From NCBI RefSeq assembly GCF_002368115.1, contig NZ_AP018316.1:4699369-4739732 (forward strand): a stretch of DNA of 40,364 nt, written 5' to 3'. This DNA comes from Dolichospermum compactum NIES-806 (lineage in GTDB: Bacteria; Cyanobacteriota; Cyanobacteriia; Cyanobacteriales; Nostocaceae). Under the pieces are notes generated by a model that did not search any database, had not been told where the DNA came from, and was given only the letters and a program-made list of their open reading frames with translations. Position 1 is the stretch's first letter. The number at the start of each line of letters is the position of its first letter. Shown here piece by piece: positions 1-8,153 of this stretch. Both the position numbers and the translations under genes were made by a program.

Positions 1-960
1 ATTTGCAAAGTCAGGATCTTGCAATGCTTGAGTATAATAATCAAAAGCACCTTGATAATCTTCTTGCTCAAGACACTCTTTACCCAAGCTCATATATTTT
101 ACAAAAGATTTTGGAACAGTTAATGGAATTCTGATAGCCTGACTGTAATCATCAATTGCACCATGGTGATCTCTTAATTTATAACGGGCTTTTGCTATGT
201 AAAAATAAGCATCTTCATTATCTTCATTATAAAAATAAGCATCTTCATTATTTTGTTTCAGTTCCAATACTTGAGTATAATAAGCAATAGCACCTTGATA
301 ATCTTTTTTCTCATAACACTCTTTACCCAAGCGCATATATTCGTCAGCTTCAGAAGATGTCAAACTTTCTAAATAGCTGCGTAAACCGCCAGAATAAAGC
401 AATTCATCTATTCCCACCAAGACTTTACCAGTATTCGATTTAATCATATTAGTTGGTAAAAATCCCGCCAAAATCAGATTGTATTCAGCCTGAGCTTCGC
501 TAACTTCCTCTTGAATTAAAATACAAAGTAGAACAGCATTTTTTTCAATTTCTTCTCGACTAATTGACCATTGAATATTATCAAAATTGCCATTACGGGC
601 TTTAACCTGAATACCAATTGATGAGTCAGAAGTTAAGGTAAAATCAACTTTTCCATCACCACCAACGCGCTTTTCATAGTCAACTTCTGTGACAAAATCA
701 GCTAAACGGGATTTAACAACTTCCTCAGCTAACTTCCCCTTCATATTGTTGATAAAAACATCACGAATAGCGACGCGAGAAGTTCGTCTATATTTTTCCG
801 CCATTTCCCAGCAAAAATCCCGGAATTGGTCTAACCTTTTACCAGAAATGATAGTTAATTCACTATGCTGGACTTTTTCGTCACAGTGGAGTAATTTAGC
901 AGATTTAAGTCTTTGAATAAAATCAGTCTGTTGTGCCTTGAGTGGTGTTGTCCAGTCCAT
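1..960 (-). CDS. PD-(D/E)XK-like nuclease domain protein with TPR repeats (partial, 3' end off window)
   Basis: Open from an ATG at 960 leftward to the window edge (320 codons, no stop). Residues about 60-200 look like a restriction-endonuclease-like fold: E79/E80 in a helix, then D106 and Q118-V-K120 spaced as in PD-(D/E)XK enzymes. From about 205 there are tetratricopeptide-like units (two similar blocks, YMRLGKECYEKKDYQGAIAY and YMSLGKECLEQEDYQGAFDY) typical of TPR helices. A nuclease domain joined to TPRs suggests an accessory or defence role, but no substrate can be named. No clear Shine-Dalgarno is seen before the ATG. A 30-bp tandem duplication lies in the TPR part. The C-terminus is missing, so total length is unknown. 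Confidence 0.75.
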   Translation of the reverse strand, partial: MDWTTPLKAQQTDFIQRLKSAKLLHCDEKVQHSELTIISGKRLDQFRDFCWEMAEKYRRTSRVAIRDVFINNMKGKLAEEVVKSRLADFVTEVDYEKRVGGDGKVDFTLTSDSSIGIQVKARNGNFDNIQWSISREEIEKNAVLLCILIQEEVSEAQAEYNLILAGFLPTNMIKSNTGKVLVGIDELLYSGGLRSYLESLTSSEADEYMRLGKECYEKKDYQGAIAYYTQVLELKQNNEDAYFYNEDNEDAYFYIAKARYKLRDHHGAIDDYSQAIRIPLTVPKSFVKYMSLGKECLEQEDYQGAFDYYTQALQDPDFAN

Positions 961-1170
961 ATTGGTTTAAATTTACTCTAGCGATATTTTTAAATAGAAT
1001 GTGAATAGGAAAATTTAAGCTTAACACCTCAAGAGATTGGACAGGTAATTGCTCAAGTAGGGTAATTTTGTAAGGGCTAACATCTATCCATAAGAATAGT
1101 ATAGCGTCGCTCTATTTAAATGAGTAGATGCTGAAAGTAAAATAAAATTATCCTTCATTTAAACCCCATC

Positions 1171-1395
1171 ATGGTTATCCCAGAACTTGAACAACAACTC
1201 CTTCAGCTTTCGCATGACGATAAACTATATATTATTCAACTCCTTGCCCAAAGCCTAACTACAGGCAACATCCACCCGGAACAACCTACTAAAATCTCAG
1301 AATTTTTCCGTCAATCCCCCTTGGCTGAACTCAGTGAAGAACTCGACTTGAACCGAGATCACAACAGCCTACCCCGCGATACCTTCAACCCATGA
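1171..1395 (+). CDS. Antitoxin of a PIN-type toxin-antitoxin pair
   Basis: A 74-residue acidic protein whose stop overlaps the start of the downstream PIN toxin by 4 nt (ATGA). This is the classic layout of type II toxin-antitoxin operons, with the antitoxin first. The N-terminal half (LEQQLLQLSHDDKLYIIQLL) is predicted helical and resembles the short cyanobacterial antitoxins that precede VapC/FitB-like toxins; the C-terminal tail is probably the toxin-binding part. I do not see a standard ribbon-helix-helix or AbrB motif, so the DNA-binding mode is unclear. The function is inferred mainly from position and size. Confidence 0.7.
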   Translation: MVIPELEQQLLQLSHDDKLYIIQLLAQSLTTGNIHPEQPTKISEFFRQSPLAELSEELDLNRDHNSLPRDTFNP

Positions 1396-1832
1396 CCTAC
1401 CTTCTTGATACTTGTCTAATTTCTGAACTTGTTGCCAAACAACCAAATCAAAAAGTTTTAGATTGGGTAGATGCCCAAATTCCAGAAACACTTTACCTCA
1501 GTGTAATTACTATTGGCGAAATCGCTAAAGGCATCTGCAAACTTACTGCATCTAAGAGAAAAGAATCTCTCACAACTTGGCTAAATGAAACCCTGCCCAA
1601 TCGCTTTGAATACAGAATCTTAACTATAGATGTCTCCACAATGGTGTTATGGGGAAATTTAATCGGGCAACTAGAACAGAATGGCCGACCTCTACCCGCT
1701 ATGGATTCTCTCATTGCAGCGATGCCTTCGGCGAGCGTAGCTATCGCACTTCAACACTCTCTATCACTTGTTACTCGTAACGAAAAAGATTTTGCTGGTA
1801 CTGGGGTTGTCATCGTTAATTCTTGGTCTTGA
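1392..1832 (+). CDS. PIN-domain ribonuclease toxin (VapC/FitB-like), carrying a 7-residue repeat insertion
   Basis: 146 residues with the PIN acidic residues in place: D6 in LLDTCLISEL, E12, E43 in ITIGEIAKG, D105 in PAMDSLIAA and D133 in RNEKDF. PIN toxins cleave RNA in a Mg-dependent way and are held inactive by the cognate antitoxin encoded just upstream (4-nt overlap). Residues 111-117 (MPSASVA) are not expected in the family: the usual sequence runs directly from SLIAA to IALQHSLSLVTRN. The extra codons match a short interspersed repeat inserted in frame. It sits between the third and fourth catalytic acidic positions, so activity may be altered. The gene ends in a normal stop. Confidence 0.85.
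   Translation: MTYLLDTCLISELVAKQPNQKVLDWVDAQIPETLYLSVITIGEIAKGICKLTASKRKESLTTWLNETLPNRFEYRILTIDVSTMVLWGNLIGQLEQNGRPLPAMDSLIAAMPSASVAIALQHSLSLVTRNEKDFAGTGVVIVNSWS
1724..1744 (+). repeat. 21-bp short interspersed repeat inserted into a HIP1 site in the PIN toxin gene
   Basis: Removing these 21 bases rejoins GCGAT and CGC into a perfect HIP1 octamer and restores the expected protein sequence. The insert has the GCCTTCGGCGAGCGTAGC type of sequence common to cyanobacterial small dispersed repeats. Its length is a multiple of three, so the frame is kept. Confidence 0.7.
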
Positions 1833-1903
1833 CTTTTAGAAGAAATATGTCAAACTAATATTTAGATACTCTAATTATTTGAGAAAGGAAGTAAGTCCTG
1901 CTC

Positions 1904-2758
1904 GTGACGAAACTTACGGGAAGAATAGAATCTGCGGAAATACCTGCACAAGTTCCAAAGTCAGTAATATTGCAAACCTTGGAACTGACGCGCCGCTTTG
2001 AAAAATCTACAGCCGTTGATACTTTGAATATCTCCGTTGCATCTGGAGAAGTTTTTGGTTTACTCGGTCCCAACGGTGCGGGTAAAAGTACGGTAATTAA
2101 AATGTTAACTACCTTGCTACCAGTCAGTAGCGGGAAAGCATACTTAGCAGGTTATGATGTGACTCGTCAACCTGATGCAGTCAGAAGAGTAATAGGTTAT
2201 GTACCCCAGGCTTTATCAGCAGATGGTAGTTTGACTGGTTATGAAAATCTGTTAATATTCTCTAAATTGTATGATATTCCCCCTCGACGCAGAAAACAGC
2301 AAATCGCGGAGGTGCTGGAATTTATGGGTTTGGAGAATGTAGCACATCGTTTAGTGAGAACCTTTTCTGGGGGGATGATTCGGAAACTGGAAATTGCTCA
2401 AGCTATTTTACATCAACCCCAAATCTTATTTCTAGATGAGCCAACAGTCGGATTAGATCCAGTTGCAAGAACACAAGTATGGCAACTTGTACAGCAACTG
2501 CGGATTGAGTACGGTACAACCATCTTTTTAACTACCCACTTTTTAGAAGAAGCGGATCATCTTTGCAATCGAGTCGTGATTATGAACCAAGGTAAAGAAA
2601 TTATCACTGGTTCACCCGCAGACTTAAAAGCCGCTATCGGCAACCCAGACGCAACTTTAGATGATGTCTTCATCCACTACGCAGGAAATCAATTAGTATC
2701 AGGAGTGAGTTACAGTGAAACTGCAAGAACCAGACGTACCTCTCAACGGTTGGGTTGA
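1904..2758 (+). CDS. ABC transporter ATP-binding protein, DrrA-like (drug or lipid export)
   Basis: 284 residues with a complete nucleotide-binding domain: Walker A GPNGAGKST at 55-63, Q-loop Q102, signature FSGGM at 154-158, Walker B LFLDEP at 175-180 and switch H212. The wording fits the daunorubicin-resistance (DrrA/CcmA) branch. The start chosen is GTG at 1904, with a GAAAGGAAG ribosome-binding element about 13 nt upstream. The gene overlaps the permease by 44 nt in another frame, implying coupled translation. It should power the next protein in moving a hydrophobic substrate across the inner membrane; the substrate is unknown. A MarR regulator and an MFS exporter follow, which suggests an efflux island. 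Confidence 0.88.
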   Translation: MTKLTGRIESAEIPAQVPKSVILQTLELTRRFEKSTAVDTLNISVASGEVFGLLGPNGAGKSTVIKMLTTLLPVSSGKAYLAGYDVTRQPDAVRRVIGYVPQALSADGSLTGYENLLIFSKLYDIPPRRRKQQIAEVLEFMGLENVAHRLVRTFSGGMIRKLEIAQAILHQPQILFLDEPTVGLDPVARTQVWQLVQQLRIEYGTTIFLTTHFLEEADHLCNRVVIMNQGKEIITGSPADLKAAIGNPDATLDDVFIHYAGNQLVSGVSYSETARTRRTSQRLG

Positions 2759-3569
2759 ACCTAGATATAATCGCCCCAAAGGGATTTTTTCTGGCATCAA
2801 AGAACTATTTACCAAAACCCTGGTAATTACTGAATTAGAAGTGCGGAAACTCCGCCATGATCCCAGTGATTTAGTGATTCGGGCTGTGCAACCGGCTTTA
2901 TGGTTGCTGATATTTGGGCAAGTATTTACTCGGACTCGTGCTATCCCTACAGGTAATTTACCTTACTTGGATTTTATGACTCCCGGTATTTTGGCTCAGA
3001 GTGCGCTGTTTGTTGCTATTTTTGCTGGGGGAATGACATTAATTTGGGAACGTGATTTAGGGATTTTGCATAAATTTTTAGCAGCGCCTATACCCCGCGC
3101 AGCGATTGTTTTAGGTAAAGCTTTTGCAGCTGGTGTTCGTTGCTTTTTTCAAGTGGTGTTTATTTACTTTTTAGCGATTTTGTTGGGTGTACACCTCAAT
3201 CTCAATCCTTTGGCTTTTTTACAAGTTGTCCTAGTCATATTTTTAGGTGCTGGTTGTTTTTGCACTTTTTCACTCATCATCGGTTGTTTGGTGAAATCAC
3301 GAGAAAGATTTACAGGAATTGGGCAATTAATCACCATGCCGTTGTTTTTTGCTAGTAATGCCATCTATCCTATTTCCTTAATGCCAAGTTGGTTAAAGGT
3401 CATTTCTCACTTGAATCCTTTGACTTATGAGGTGGATGCTTTACGGGGTGCAATGCTGGCCAATGGCTCAAGTATTTATGGGTTCGGGTTAGATTGTACA
3501 ATTCTCTTGCTAACATTAATAGGTTTAACCTACATCTGTGGACGACTTTATCCACGGGTGGCAATGTAA
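2715..3569 (+). CDS. ABC-2 type transporter permease, DrrB-like
   Basis: 284 residues with about six hydrophobic segments and a short hydrophilic N-terminus, as in ABC-2 permeases. Recognisable features are the QPALWLLIFGQVF first segment, the TPGILAQSALF segment and the NPLTYEVDALRG block near the C-terminus that is typical of DrrB/NodJ-like permeases. The start is GTG at 2715, preceded by AGGAG at 2701-2705. It lies inside the 3' end of the ATPase gene, so the two subunits are probably made in fixed ratio. The product sits in the inner membrane and forms the export channel with the upstream ATPase. Confidence 0.88.
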   Translation: MKLQEPDVPLNGWVEPRYNRPKGIFSGIKELFTKTLVITELEVRKLRHDPSDLVIRAVQPALWLLIFGQVFTRTRAIPTGNLPYLDFMTPGILAQSALFVAIFAGGMTLIWERDLGILHKFLAAPIPRAAIVLGKAFAAGVRCFFQVVFIYFLAILLGVHLNLNPLAFLQVVLVIFLGAGCFCTFSLIIGCLVKSRERFTGIGQLITMPLFFASNAIYPISLMPSWLKVISHLNPLTYEVDALRGAMLANGSSIYGFGLDCTILLLTLIGLTYICGRLYPRVAM

Positions 3570-3588
3570 TCTGGAGAAAAACGGTCTT

Positions 3589-4047
3589 ATGAGTTTGGAT
3601 AAACCCTCTGAAGAATGTGCCGCTAGGGTGATGGAAACAGTCCCCTTATTGATGCGGTTTATCCGAGCCGAAATGCGATCGCACAGTTCTGACTCTTTAT
3701 CTATACCACAATTGCGATCGCTCGCTTTTCTGAATCGCAATCCCGGTGCTTCCTTGTCTGAGGTAGCAGATCATCTTGGAGTCACCTGTGCTACAGCATC
3801 AACAACTATAGAAAAATTAGTCCAACGCAATCTGGTGCAACGGACAGATAATCCTCAAGAACGACGACGAGTAGTCCTGAATTTGACGAGAGAGGGAAAA
3901 CTGCTTTTAGAGCAATCCCAGGAAAAAACTCGCGGGGAAATTGCGGAAATTCTGGAGGGTTTGACACCAGAGCAAGTATCACATATTGAATCAGGCTTGA
4001 CTCTACTAAAAAATGTCTTCGAGCAAACAGAAACCAACTCACCATAA
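3589..4047 (+). CDS. MarR-family transcriptional regulator
   Basis: 152 residues from the ATG at 3589 (GGAG at 3573-3576); a GTG further upstream would add 17 residues but overlap the permease stop. The winged helix is visible at about 45-115: LSIPQLRSLAFLNRNPGASL, then SEVADHLGVTCATASTTIEK (recognition helix) and the wing RTDNPQERRRVVLNLT with the arginine/aspartate pattern of MarR proteins. MarR proteins repress neighbouring efflux genes and release DNA when a small ligand binds. Here it lies between an ABC exporter and an MFS exporter and overlaps the latter by 35 nt, so it probably controls one or both. Confidence 0.85.
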   Translation: MSLDKPSEECAARVMETVPLLMRFIRAEMRSHSSDSLSIPQLRSLAFLNRNPGASLSEVADHLGVTCATASTTIEKLVQRNLVQRTDNPQERRRVVLNLTREGKLLLEQSQEKTRGEIAEILEGLTPEQVSHIESGLTLLKNVFEQTETNSP

Positions 4048-5281
4048 CAATAAGGCTGCACAACACGATCCTTTGGCAGCTATGAGATTTCGAGATTATC
4101 GGCTATTTACCATTGGGCGTGTAGTCCTCTTCACAGGGGGACAAATGCAGACCGTCGCGCTGGGCTGGGAGCTATATGAGCGGACAAATTCACCGATGGC
4201 CTTAGGTGGAATCGGGCTGGCGCAAGTTTTACCCATGATTGCGCTGACTTTGATTACGGGACATATTGCTGATAAAAATGACCGGAAAAAGATTACTTTA
4301 TTCTCAATGCTGCTATTAATGTTTTGTTCTCTAACTTTAGCGGCTATTTCCTATTATCAAAGTGCAGTTTTTCTAATTTATGCTTGCTTATTATTAACAG
4401 GTGTAGCTAGGGCATTTCTCAAACCTGCGGGTGATGCGCTGATGTGGCAGTTAATACCGATGAGTGCTTTTACTAATGCAGCGACTTGGAATAGTAGTAG
4501 TTTTCAATTAGCGTCGGTAATTGGGCCAGCTTTGGGGGGATTGAGTATTGCTCTGTTCGGAAGTGCCACAGGAGTATATATATTATCTGCGATCGCTGCA
4601 CTATCGTGTTTTTTCCTCACCGCAGCCATTAAACCCCAAAAAACTAACTTTAAGAAAGAACCAATATCCCTAAAAACCCTAGCTGCTGGGGCTGAATTTG
4701 TGTGGAATAATCAACTAATTCTCGCAGCTATCACCCTAGATTTATTTGCTGTTTTGCTGGGTGGTGCAGTCGCATTATTACCCGTTTTTGCTAAAGATAT
4801 TCTGCACGTTGGTCCGGTGGAATTAGGTTATTTACAAGCCGCCCCATCAATAGGTGCATTAATTATGGCAGCATTGTTGGTATATTTGCCACCTATCCGC
4901 AAAGCTGGGCCGGCCTTACTTTGGTCGGTTGTCGGCTTTGGGATTGTGACAATTATTTTTGGGTTATCTCGTTGGGTGTGGTTGTCGTTGTTGATGTTGG
5001 CATTAAGTGGGGCGTTAGACAGCATTAGCGTGGTGATTCGTCATACTTTGGTGCAAATTCGCACTCCTGACCATTTACGGGGTCGAGTGGCGGCTATCAA
5101 TAGTGTGTTTATCAGTGCTTCTAACGAGTTGGGGGGTTTTGAGTCTGGGTTGACTGCGGCTTTATTTGGTCCGGTGTTTTCTGTGGTTGGTGGGGGTATT
5201 GGGACGATTTTGGTGGTGGTGGCAACAGCCGCAATTTGGCCGGAGATTAGGAAGTTGGGGGCTTTGCATGAGGATTTATAG
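4013..5281 (+). CDS. MFS transporter (EntS/MFS_3-like efflux permease)
   Basis: 422 residues with roughly 12 hydrophobic segments. The N-terminal RDYRLFTIGRVVLFTGGQMQ block and the loop GHIADKNDRKKI (motif A of major facilitators, between helices 2 and 3) place it in the enterobactin-exporter-like MFS group. A second motif-A-like stretch, RTPDHLRGRVAAINS, occurs in the second half. The ATG at 4013 lies within marR (35-nt overlap) and has no clear ribosome-binding site; the ATG at 4082 is a possible alternative that would remove 23 polar residues. It is likely an inner-membrane proton-driven exporter, co-regulated with the upstream ABC genes. Confidence 0.87.
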   Translation: MSSSKQKPTHHNNKAAQHDPLAAMRFRDYRLFTIGRVVLFTGGQMQTVALGWELYERTNSPMALGGIGLAQVLPMIALTLITGHIADKNDRKKITLFSMLLLMFCSLTLAAISYYQSAVFLIYACLLLTGVARAFLKPAGDALMWQLIPMSAFTNAATWNSSSFQLASVIGPALGGLSIALFGSATGVYILSAIAALSCFFLTAAIKPQKTNFKKEPISLKTLAAGAEFVWNNQLILAAITLDLFAVLLGGAVALLPVFAKDILHVGPVELGYLQAAPSIGALIMAALLVYLPPIRKAGPALLWSVVGFGIVTIIFGLSRWVWLSLLMLALSGALDSISVVIRHTLVQIRTPDHLRGRVAAINSVFISASNELGGFESGLTAALFGPVFSVVGGGIGTILVVVATAAIWPEIRKLGALHEDL

Positions 5282-5295
5282 GGGAAAGTATCTCA

Positions 5296-5319
5296 CGCAA
5301 AGGCGCAAAGGCGCAAAGG
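5296..5319 (+). repeat. Short tandem repeat, three copies of CGCAAAGG
   Basis: Three perfect octamers in the gap between the MFS gene and xisH. Such short tandem repeats are frequent between cyanobacterial genes. Confidence 0.8.
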
Positions 5320-5373
5320 AAGAAATGCGTTAATATTGTAAGATATATGTAGGAAATATAATTAGGGATCAGT

Positions 5374-5793
5374 ATGTCGGCTAAAGATGTCTTTCATGAA
5401 GTTGTCAAAAAAGCTCTACAGAAGGACGGTTGGCAGATTACTCATGATCCCCTATCAATTAGTGTAGGCGGGGTAAATCTATCTATTGATTTAGCCGCTG
5501 AAAAGCTGATTACGGCGGAAAAAGAAGGAGAAAAAATTGCTGTTGAAATTAAAAGTTTTTTGGAGAGATCATCTGCAATTTCGGAATTTCATACAGCGTT
5601 AGGACAGTTTATTAATTATCGAGGTGCATTAAGAAGACGACAGCCAGATCGTGTTTTGTATTTAGCAGTACCTTTAACAACCTATAAGACATTTTTTAAT
5701 CTTGATTTTCCTAGAGATATGATTGAAGAGAATCAAGTCAAAATGATTATTTATGATGTAGAGCATGAGGTTATTGCAGAATGGATAAACTAA
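5374..5793 (+). CDS. xisH: XisH-family protein (fdxN-element excision controlling factor)
   Basis: 139 residues beginning MSAKDVFHEVVKKALQKDGW, a signature start of XisH. The pattern SIDLAAEKLITAEK followed by KIAVEIKSFL resembles a PD-(D/E)XK core (D, then E-x-K). In Anabaena, XisH and XisI are accessory factors needed with the XisF recombinase to excise the fdxN element in heterocysts; many cyanobacteria carry orphan copies of unknown role. No recombinase gene is present here. A TATAAT hexamer lies at 5357-5362, 12 nt before the ATG, without a well-placed -35. The 3' end overlaps xisI by 13 nt. Confidence 0.92.
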   Translation: MSAKDVFHEVVKKALQKDGWQITHDPLSISVGGVNLSIDLAAEKLITAEKEGEKIAVEIKSFLERSSAISEFHTALGQFINYRGALRRRQPDRVLYLAVPLTTYKTFFNLDFPRDMIEENQVKMIIYDVEHEVIAEWIN

Positions 5794-6116
5794 CTAGATA
5801 TCGCCAGCTTGTACAGCAGATTTTACAAGAATATAGCGAACAAAAACCTGCTAACGGGAATATAGAAGTTGAGACAATTTTTGATACACAACGTGACCAC
5901 TATCAAATAGTTCATGTAGGTTGGGAAGGTCAAGAATGGATACATAGTTGTATTATTCATATTGATATTAAAGGTGAAAAAATTTGGCTGCAATGGAATG
6001 GTACTGAAGATGATATTGCAGAAAATTTAGTTGCTGTGGGAGTTCCAAAGGACGATATTGTATTGGGGTTTCAATCTCCTTTTATGAGGAAGTTTACAGA
6101 ATATGCTGTGGGTTAA
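5781..6116 (+). CDS. xisI: XisI-family protein
   Basis: 111 residues with the family hallmarks MDKLTRYRQLVQQILQEYSE at the N-terminus, FDTQRDHYQIVHVGWEG in the middle and VPKDDIVLGFQSPFMRKFTE at the C-terminus. Length is normal for XisI. It overlaps xisH by 13 nt, so the two are translated together and probably act as partners. The biochemical activity is not known. The pair is complete and looks intact, but no target element or XisF-like recombinase is visible within 40 kb. Confidence 0.92.
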   Translation: MDKLTRYRQLVQQILQEYSEQKPANGNIEVETIFDTQRDHYQIVHVGWEGQEWIHSCIIHIDIKGEKIWLQWNGTEDDIAENLVAVGVPKDDIVLGFQSPFMRKFTEYAVG

Positions 6117-6160
6117 AGTATTTTTTTAGAGATGATTTATAAAGTAAACCTTAAATCATA

Positions 6161-6226
6161 GGGCGCGTTAAGGCTAGTTAGTGCTTTCTTATATGCACAA
6201 GTATTTGCATAGCCGTAACACACCCT
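6161..6226. repeat. Imperfect inverted repeat between convergent genes
   Basis: Outer arms of about 16 bp (GGGCGCGTTAAGGCT and, on the other side, AGCCGTAACACACCC) pair with three mismatches, and an inner TATGCA/TGCATA pair sits between them. It lies between xisI and the leftward coiled-coil gene. It resembles a common cyanobacterial intergenic palindrome and could serve as a two-way terminator. Confidence 0.6.
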
Positions 6227-6248
6227 ACTTAATGCTGAACACTTTTTA

Positions 6249-7547
6249 CTAACTCTTTCTCTCCGAACATATATCACATTCCTCAAGTCCTTCTTTAATG
6301 AATAAACTAGGGCTACTACTACTCCTGATTTCTCGTGAACCATCTAACTTCAACACATATTCTCCTACTAACATCTTCCAATGATTACATTTTCTATTGA
6401 AATGATATTTACTATTTTTATTACTTAAATTACCAATATAATCTCCTTCTAAAAATCTGATTTCCGAGTATTTATTTAGCTTTTTAGTTAGCTGTTCTAC
6501 TTCATTCTGTTTATACTTAATATTTTGGATTAGCTGATTTACTCTATTATCTAGATCATCCCTCTGAGTTTTTAGTTCAATTAACTTTTTATTTGTCCTA
6601 TTTAATTCCGCCTGAAGATTATTAATGCTATTTTGCCTATCTTGATTTAAGGAAATATATTTTTTTAATTCCTCACGCAGTTTAAATTCTTCATTCTCAC
6701 GCTCAAATATAAGCTTGTTAAGACTATTTAATTTATCATTGTAGTTTTGCAACTCTTGTTGCATAGTATATTTTTGTTCAAGTAAGTTTTTAAATTGTTG
6801 AGAAAAAATGTTTATTTGCTCTTTAAGTTCTTGAATTATAGTTTCGTTCAGTTTATCTATATCAGATGGTTCAAAATTAGATAATTCCTTGAGAAAAAGG
6901 TCATTAATTAGTTCTGCAATTTTATAAATAATTCTCAATCTATTAGGACTTATTTTATGAGCATTTTTAGCAGTTTTTTGAGTTAATACATCTAATGATT
7001 CTTTAATTATTGTTTCAGATGGATGACTGTTTCTAACAGCTTTGATTAATTCATCTATGATTTTCTCAATTTGAAGAAAATCCTTTTGAGTTTTACTTGA
7101 AGTAATAGATTTAACAAAATCCTGAATTTTAGAGAGTGTACGATACTTTCCATATCTACGAGGATTTAATTCATCTAAAATCTCATATTTCTTATTCCTT
7201 AAAGCTTCTATTGTCTTAGCAAGTTTTTCATTACTTTCGGAACTATTGTTTCCTAGTCTATCTAAAATACCCAAATACAACCAAGCTTGAGAATCAAGGT
7301 TATTTAATCTCTGTATTTGTTGTTGATTATCTATTTGAGAAATAAAATCAGTCTTTTGTAACTGCTTTTGTAATTGATTAACTTTAGCTGTAATCGTACC
7401 TCTAAAGCAACATATAATTAATTCAATAACTTGACCATAAGGGAATGAGTAGTCAGCAAACCAACCAAAAATAATCCAGAATACAAGTGCTGAGACTAGG
7501 AAAAATGAAACCTTAAAGTAGCTTAAAAACTTTCCTAATAAGCTCAA
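6249..7547 (-). CDS. Membrane-anchored coiled-coil protein with a C-terminal Cys/His cluster
   Basis: 432 residues, family not recognised. Residues about 10-33 form one hydrophobic segment (FLVSALVFWIIFGWFADYSF), so the protein is probably anchored in a membrane. The middle is rich in Leu/Glu/Lys/Gln; about 225-375 reads as a long coiled coil. The last 70 residues hold YHFNRKCNHW and, some 35 residues later, GLEECDICSE, a Cys-His/Cys-x2-Cys spacing like the small metal-binding domain at the end of some Ada-like or nuclease proteins. A 124-residue gene lies 37 bp upstream in the same direction and probably shares its transcript. AT-rich composition suggests an accessory origin. Function unknown. 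Confidence 0.75.
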   Translation of the reverse strand: MSLLGKFLSYFKVSFFLVSALVFWIIFGWFADYSFPYGQVIELIICCFRGTITAKVNQLQKQLQKTDFISQIDNQQQIQRLNNLDSQAWLYLGILDRLGNNSSESNEKLAKTIEALRNKKYEILDELNPRRYGKYRTLSKIQDFVKSITSSKTQKDFLQIEKIIDELIKAVRNSHPSETIIKESLDVLTQKTAKNAHKISPNRLRIIYKIAELINDLFLKELSNFEPSDIDKLNETIIQELKEQINIFSQQFKNLLEQKYTMQQELQNYNDKLNSLNKLIFERENEEFKLREELKKYISLNQDRQNSINNLQAELNRTNKKLIELKTQRDDLDNRVNQLIQNIKYKQNEVEQLTKKLNKYSEIRFLEGDYIGNLSNKNSKYHFNRKCNHWKMLVGEYVLKLDGSREIRSSSSPSLFIKEGLEECDICSERKS

Positions 7548-7584
7548 AGGTTCTATGTCAGTATCTCGAAGTTCGTAATAATGT

Positions 7585-7959
7585 TTATTTACGAAATATC
7601 TGTGGATTATTGATAAATTGTGGATTTATAATATTATCTGCACTTATGTTAGAACCGTATTGGTTATTTTGAAGAACTTTAGCACTATTATTTGTATTTT
7701 CTAATTTTTCAAATCTTAATACAAGTTGTTCTAAGTCATTTTTGAATTGGTTATCTTCTAATACTTTATCTAAAATAATAGTTTGGAGAAGTGCGGTATC
7801 TTGTTTACCTTGCTCCAACTGAAAATTTAACCGTAATTTTTCTTGCAAATAATTAAGTATCTGCTTGCCTACTTCCTGTAAACCACCCTCTGTTACGTTG
7901 TCTAAAACTTTGAATACAATTTTTGTAGCTTCAATAGCTAATGTAGTTGGTTCTAGCAT
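7585..7959 (-). CDS. Small conserved-looking hypothetical protein, operon partner of the coiled-coil gene
   Basis: 124 residues, start ATG at 7959. The N-terminal part (TTLAIEATKIVFKVLDNVTE) is an amphipathic helix and the middle is helical; the end is Asn/Ile-rich (NNQYGSNISADNIINPQFIN). This order, a helical head then an Asn-rich tail, resembles the N-terminal regions of some cyanobacterial effector-associated proteins, but I cannot assign a family. It precedes the membrane coiled-coil gene by 37 bp, so the two are likely made together. Confidence 0.6.
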   Translation of the reverse strand: MLEPTTLAIEATKIVFKVLDNVTEGGLQEVGKQILNYLQEKLRLNFQLEQGKQDTALLQTIILDKVLEDNQFKNDLEQLVLRFEKLENTNNSAKVLQNNQYGSNISADNIINPQFINNPQIFRK

Positions 7960-8153
7960 AAACTGATTTTACTAATGTTTACCGGAACAGTATATCACAA
8001 ACTTAAAAATTAATCAACTCTATTCTATATTATATGTGTATAAAGTTCTCTTATGTTTTCTAAAGGCTGAAACTATTTCTCATTTTGAGGTTGGCAATAT
8101 TAAAGTGAATCAATATCAAACTCACGCCGAATACAATAAGAAAAATTGAAAAA

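Noticed and set aside
5374..6116. Looking for an excisable fdxN-like element around xisH-xisI
   Set aside because: No recombinase and no flanking direct repeats were seen; orphan xisH-xisI pairs are common in cyanobacteria.
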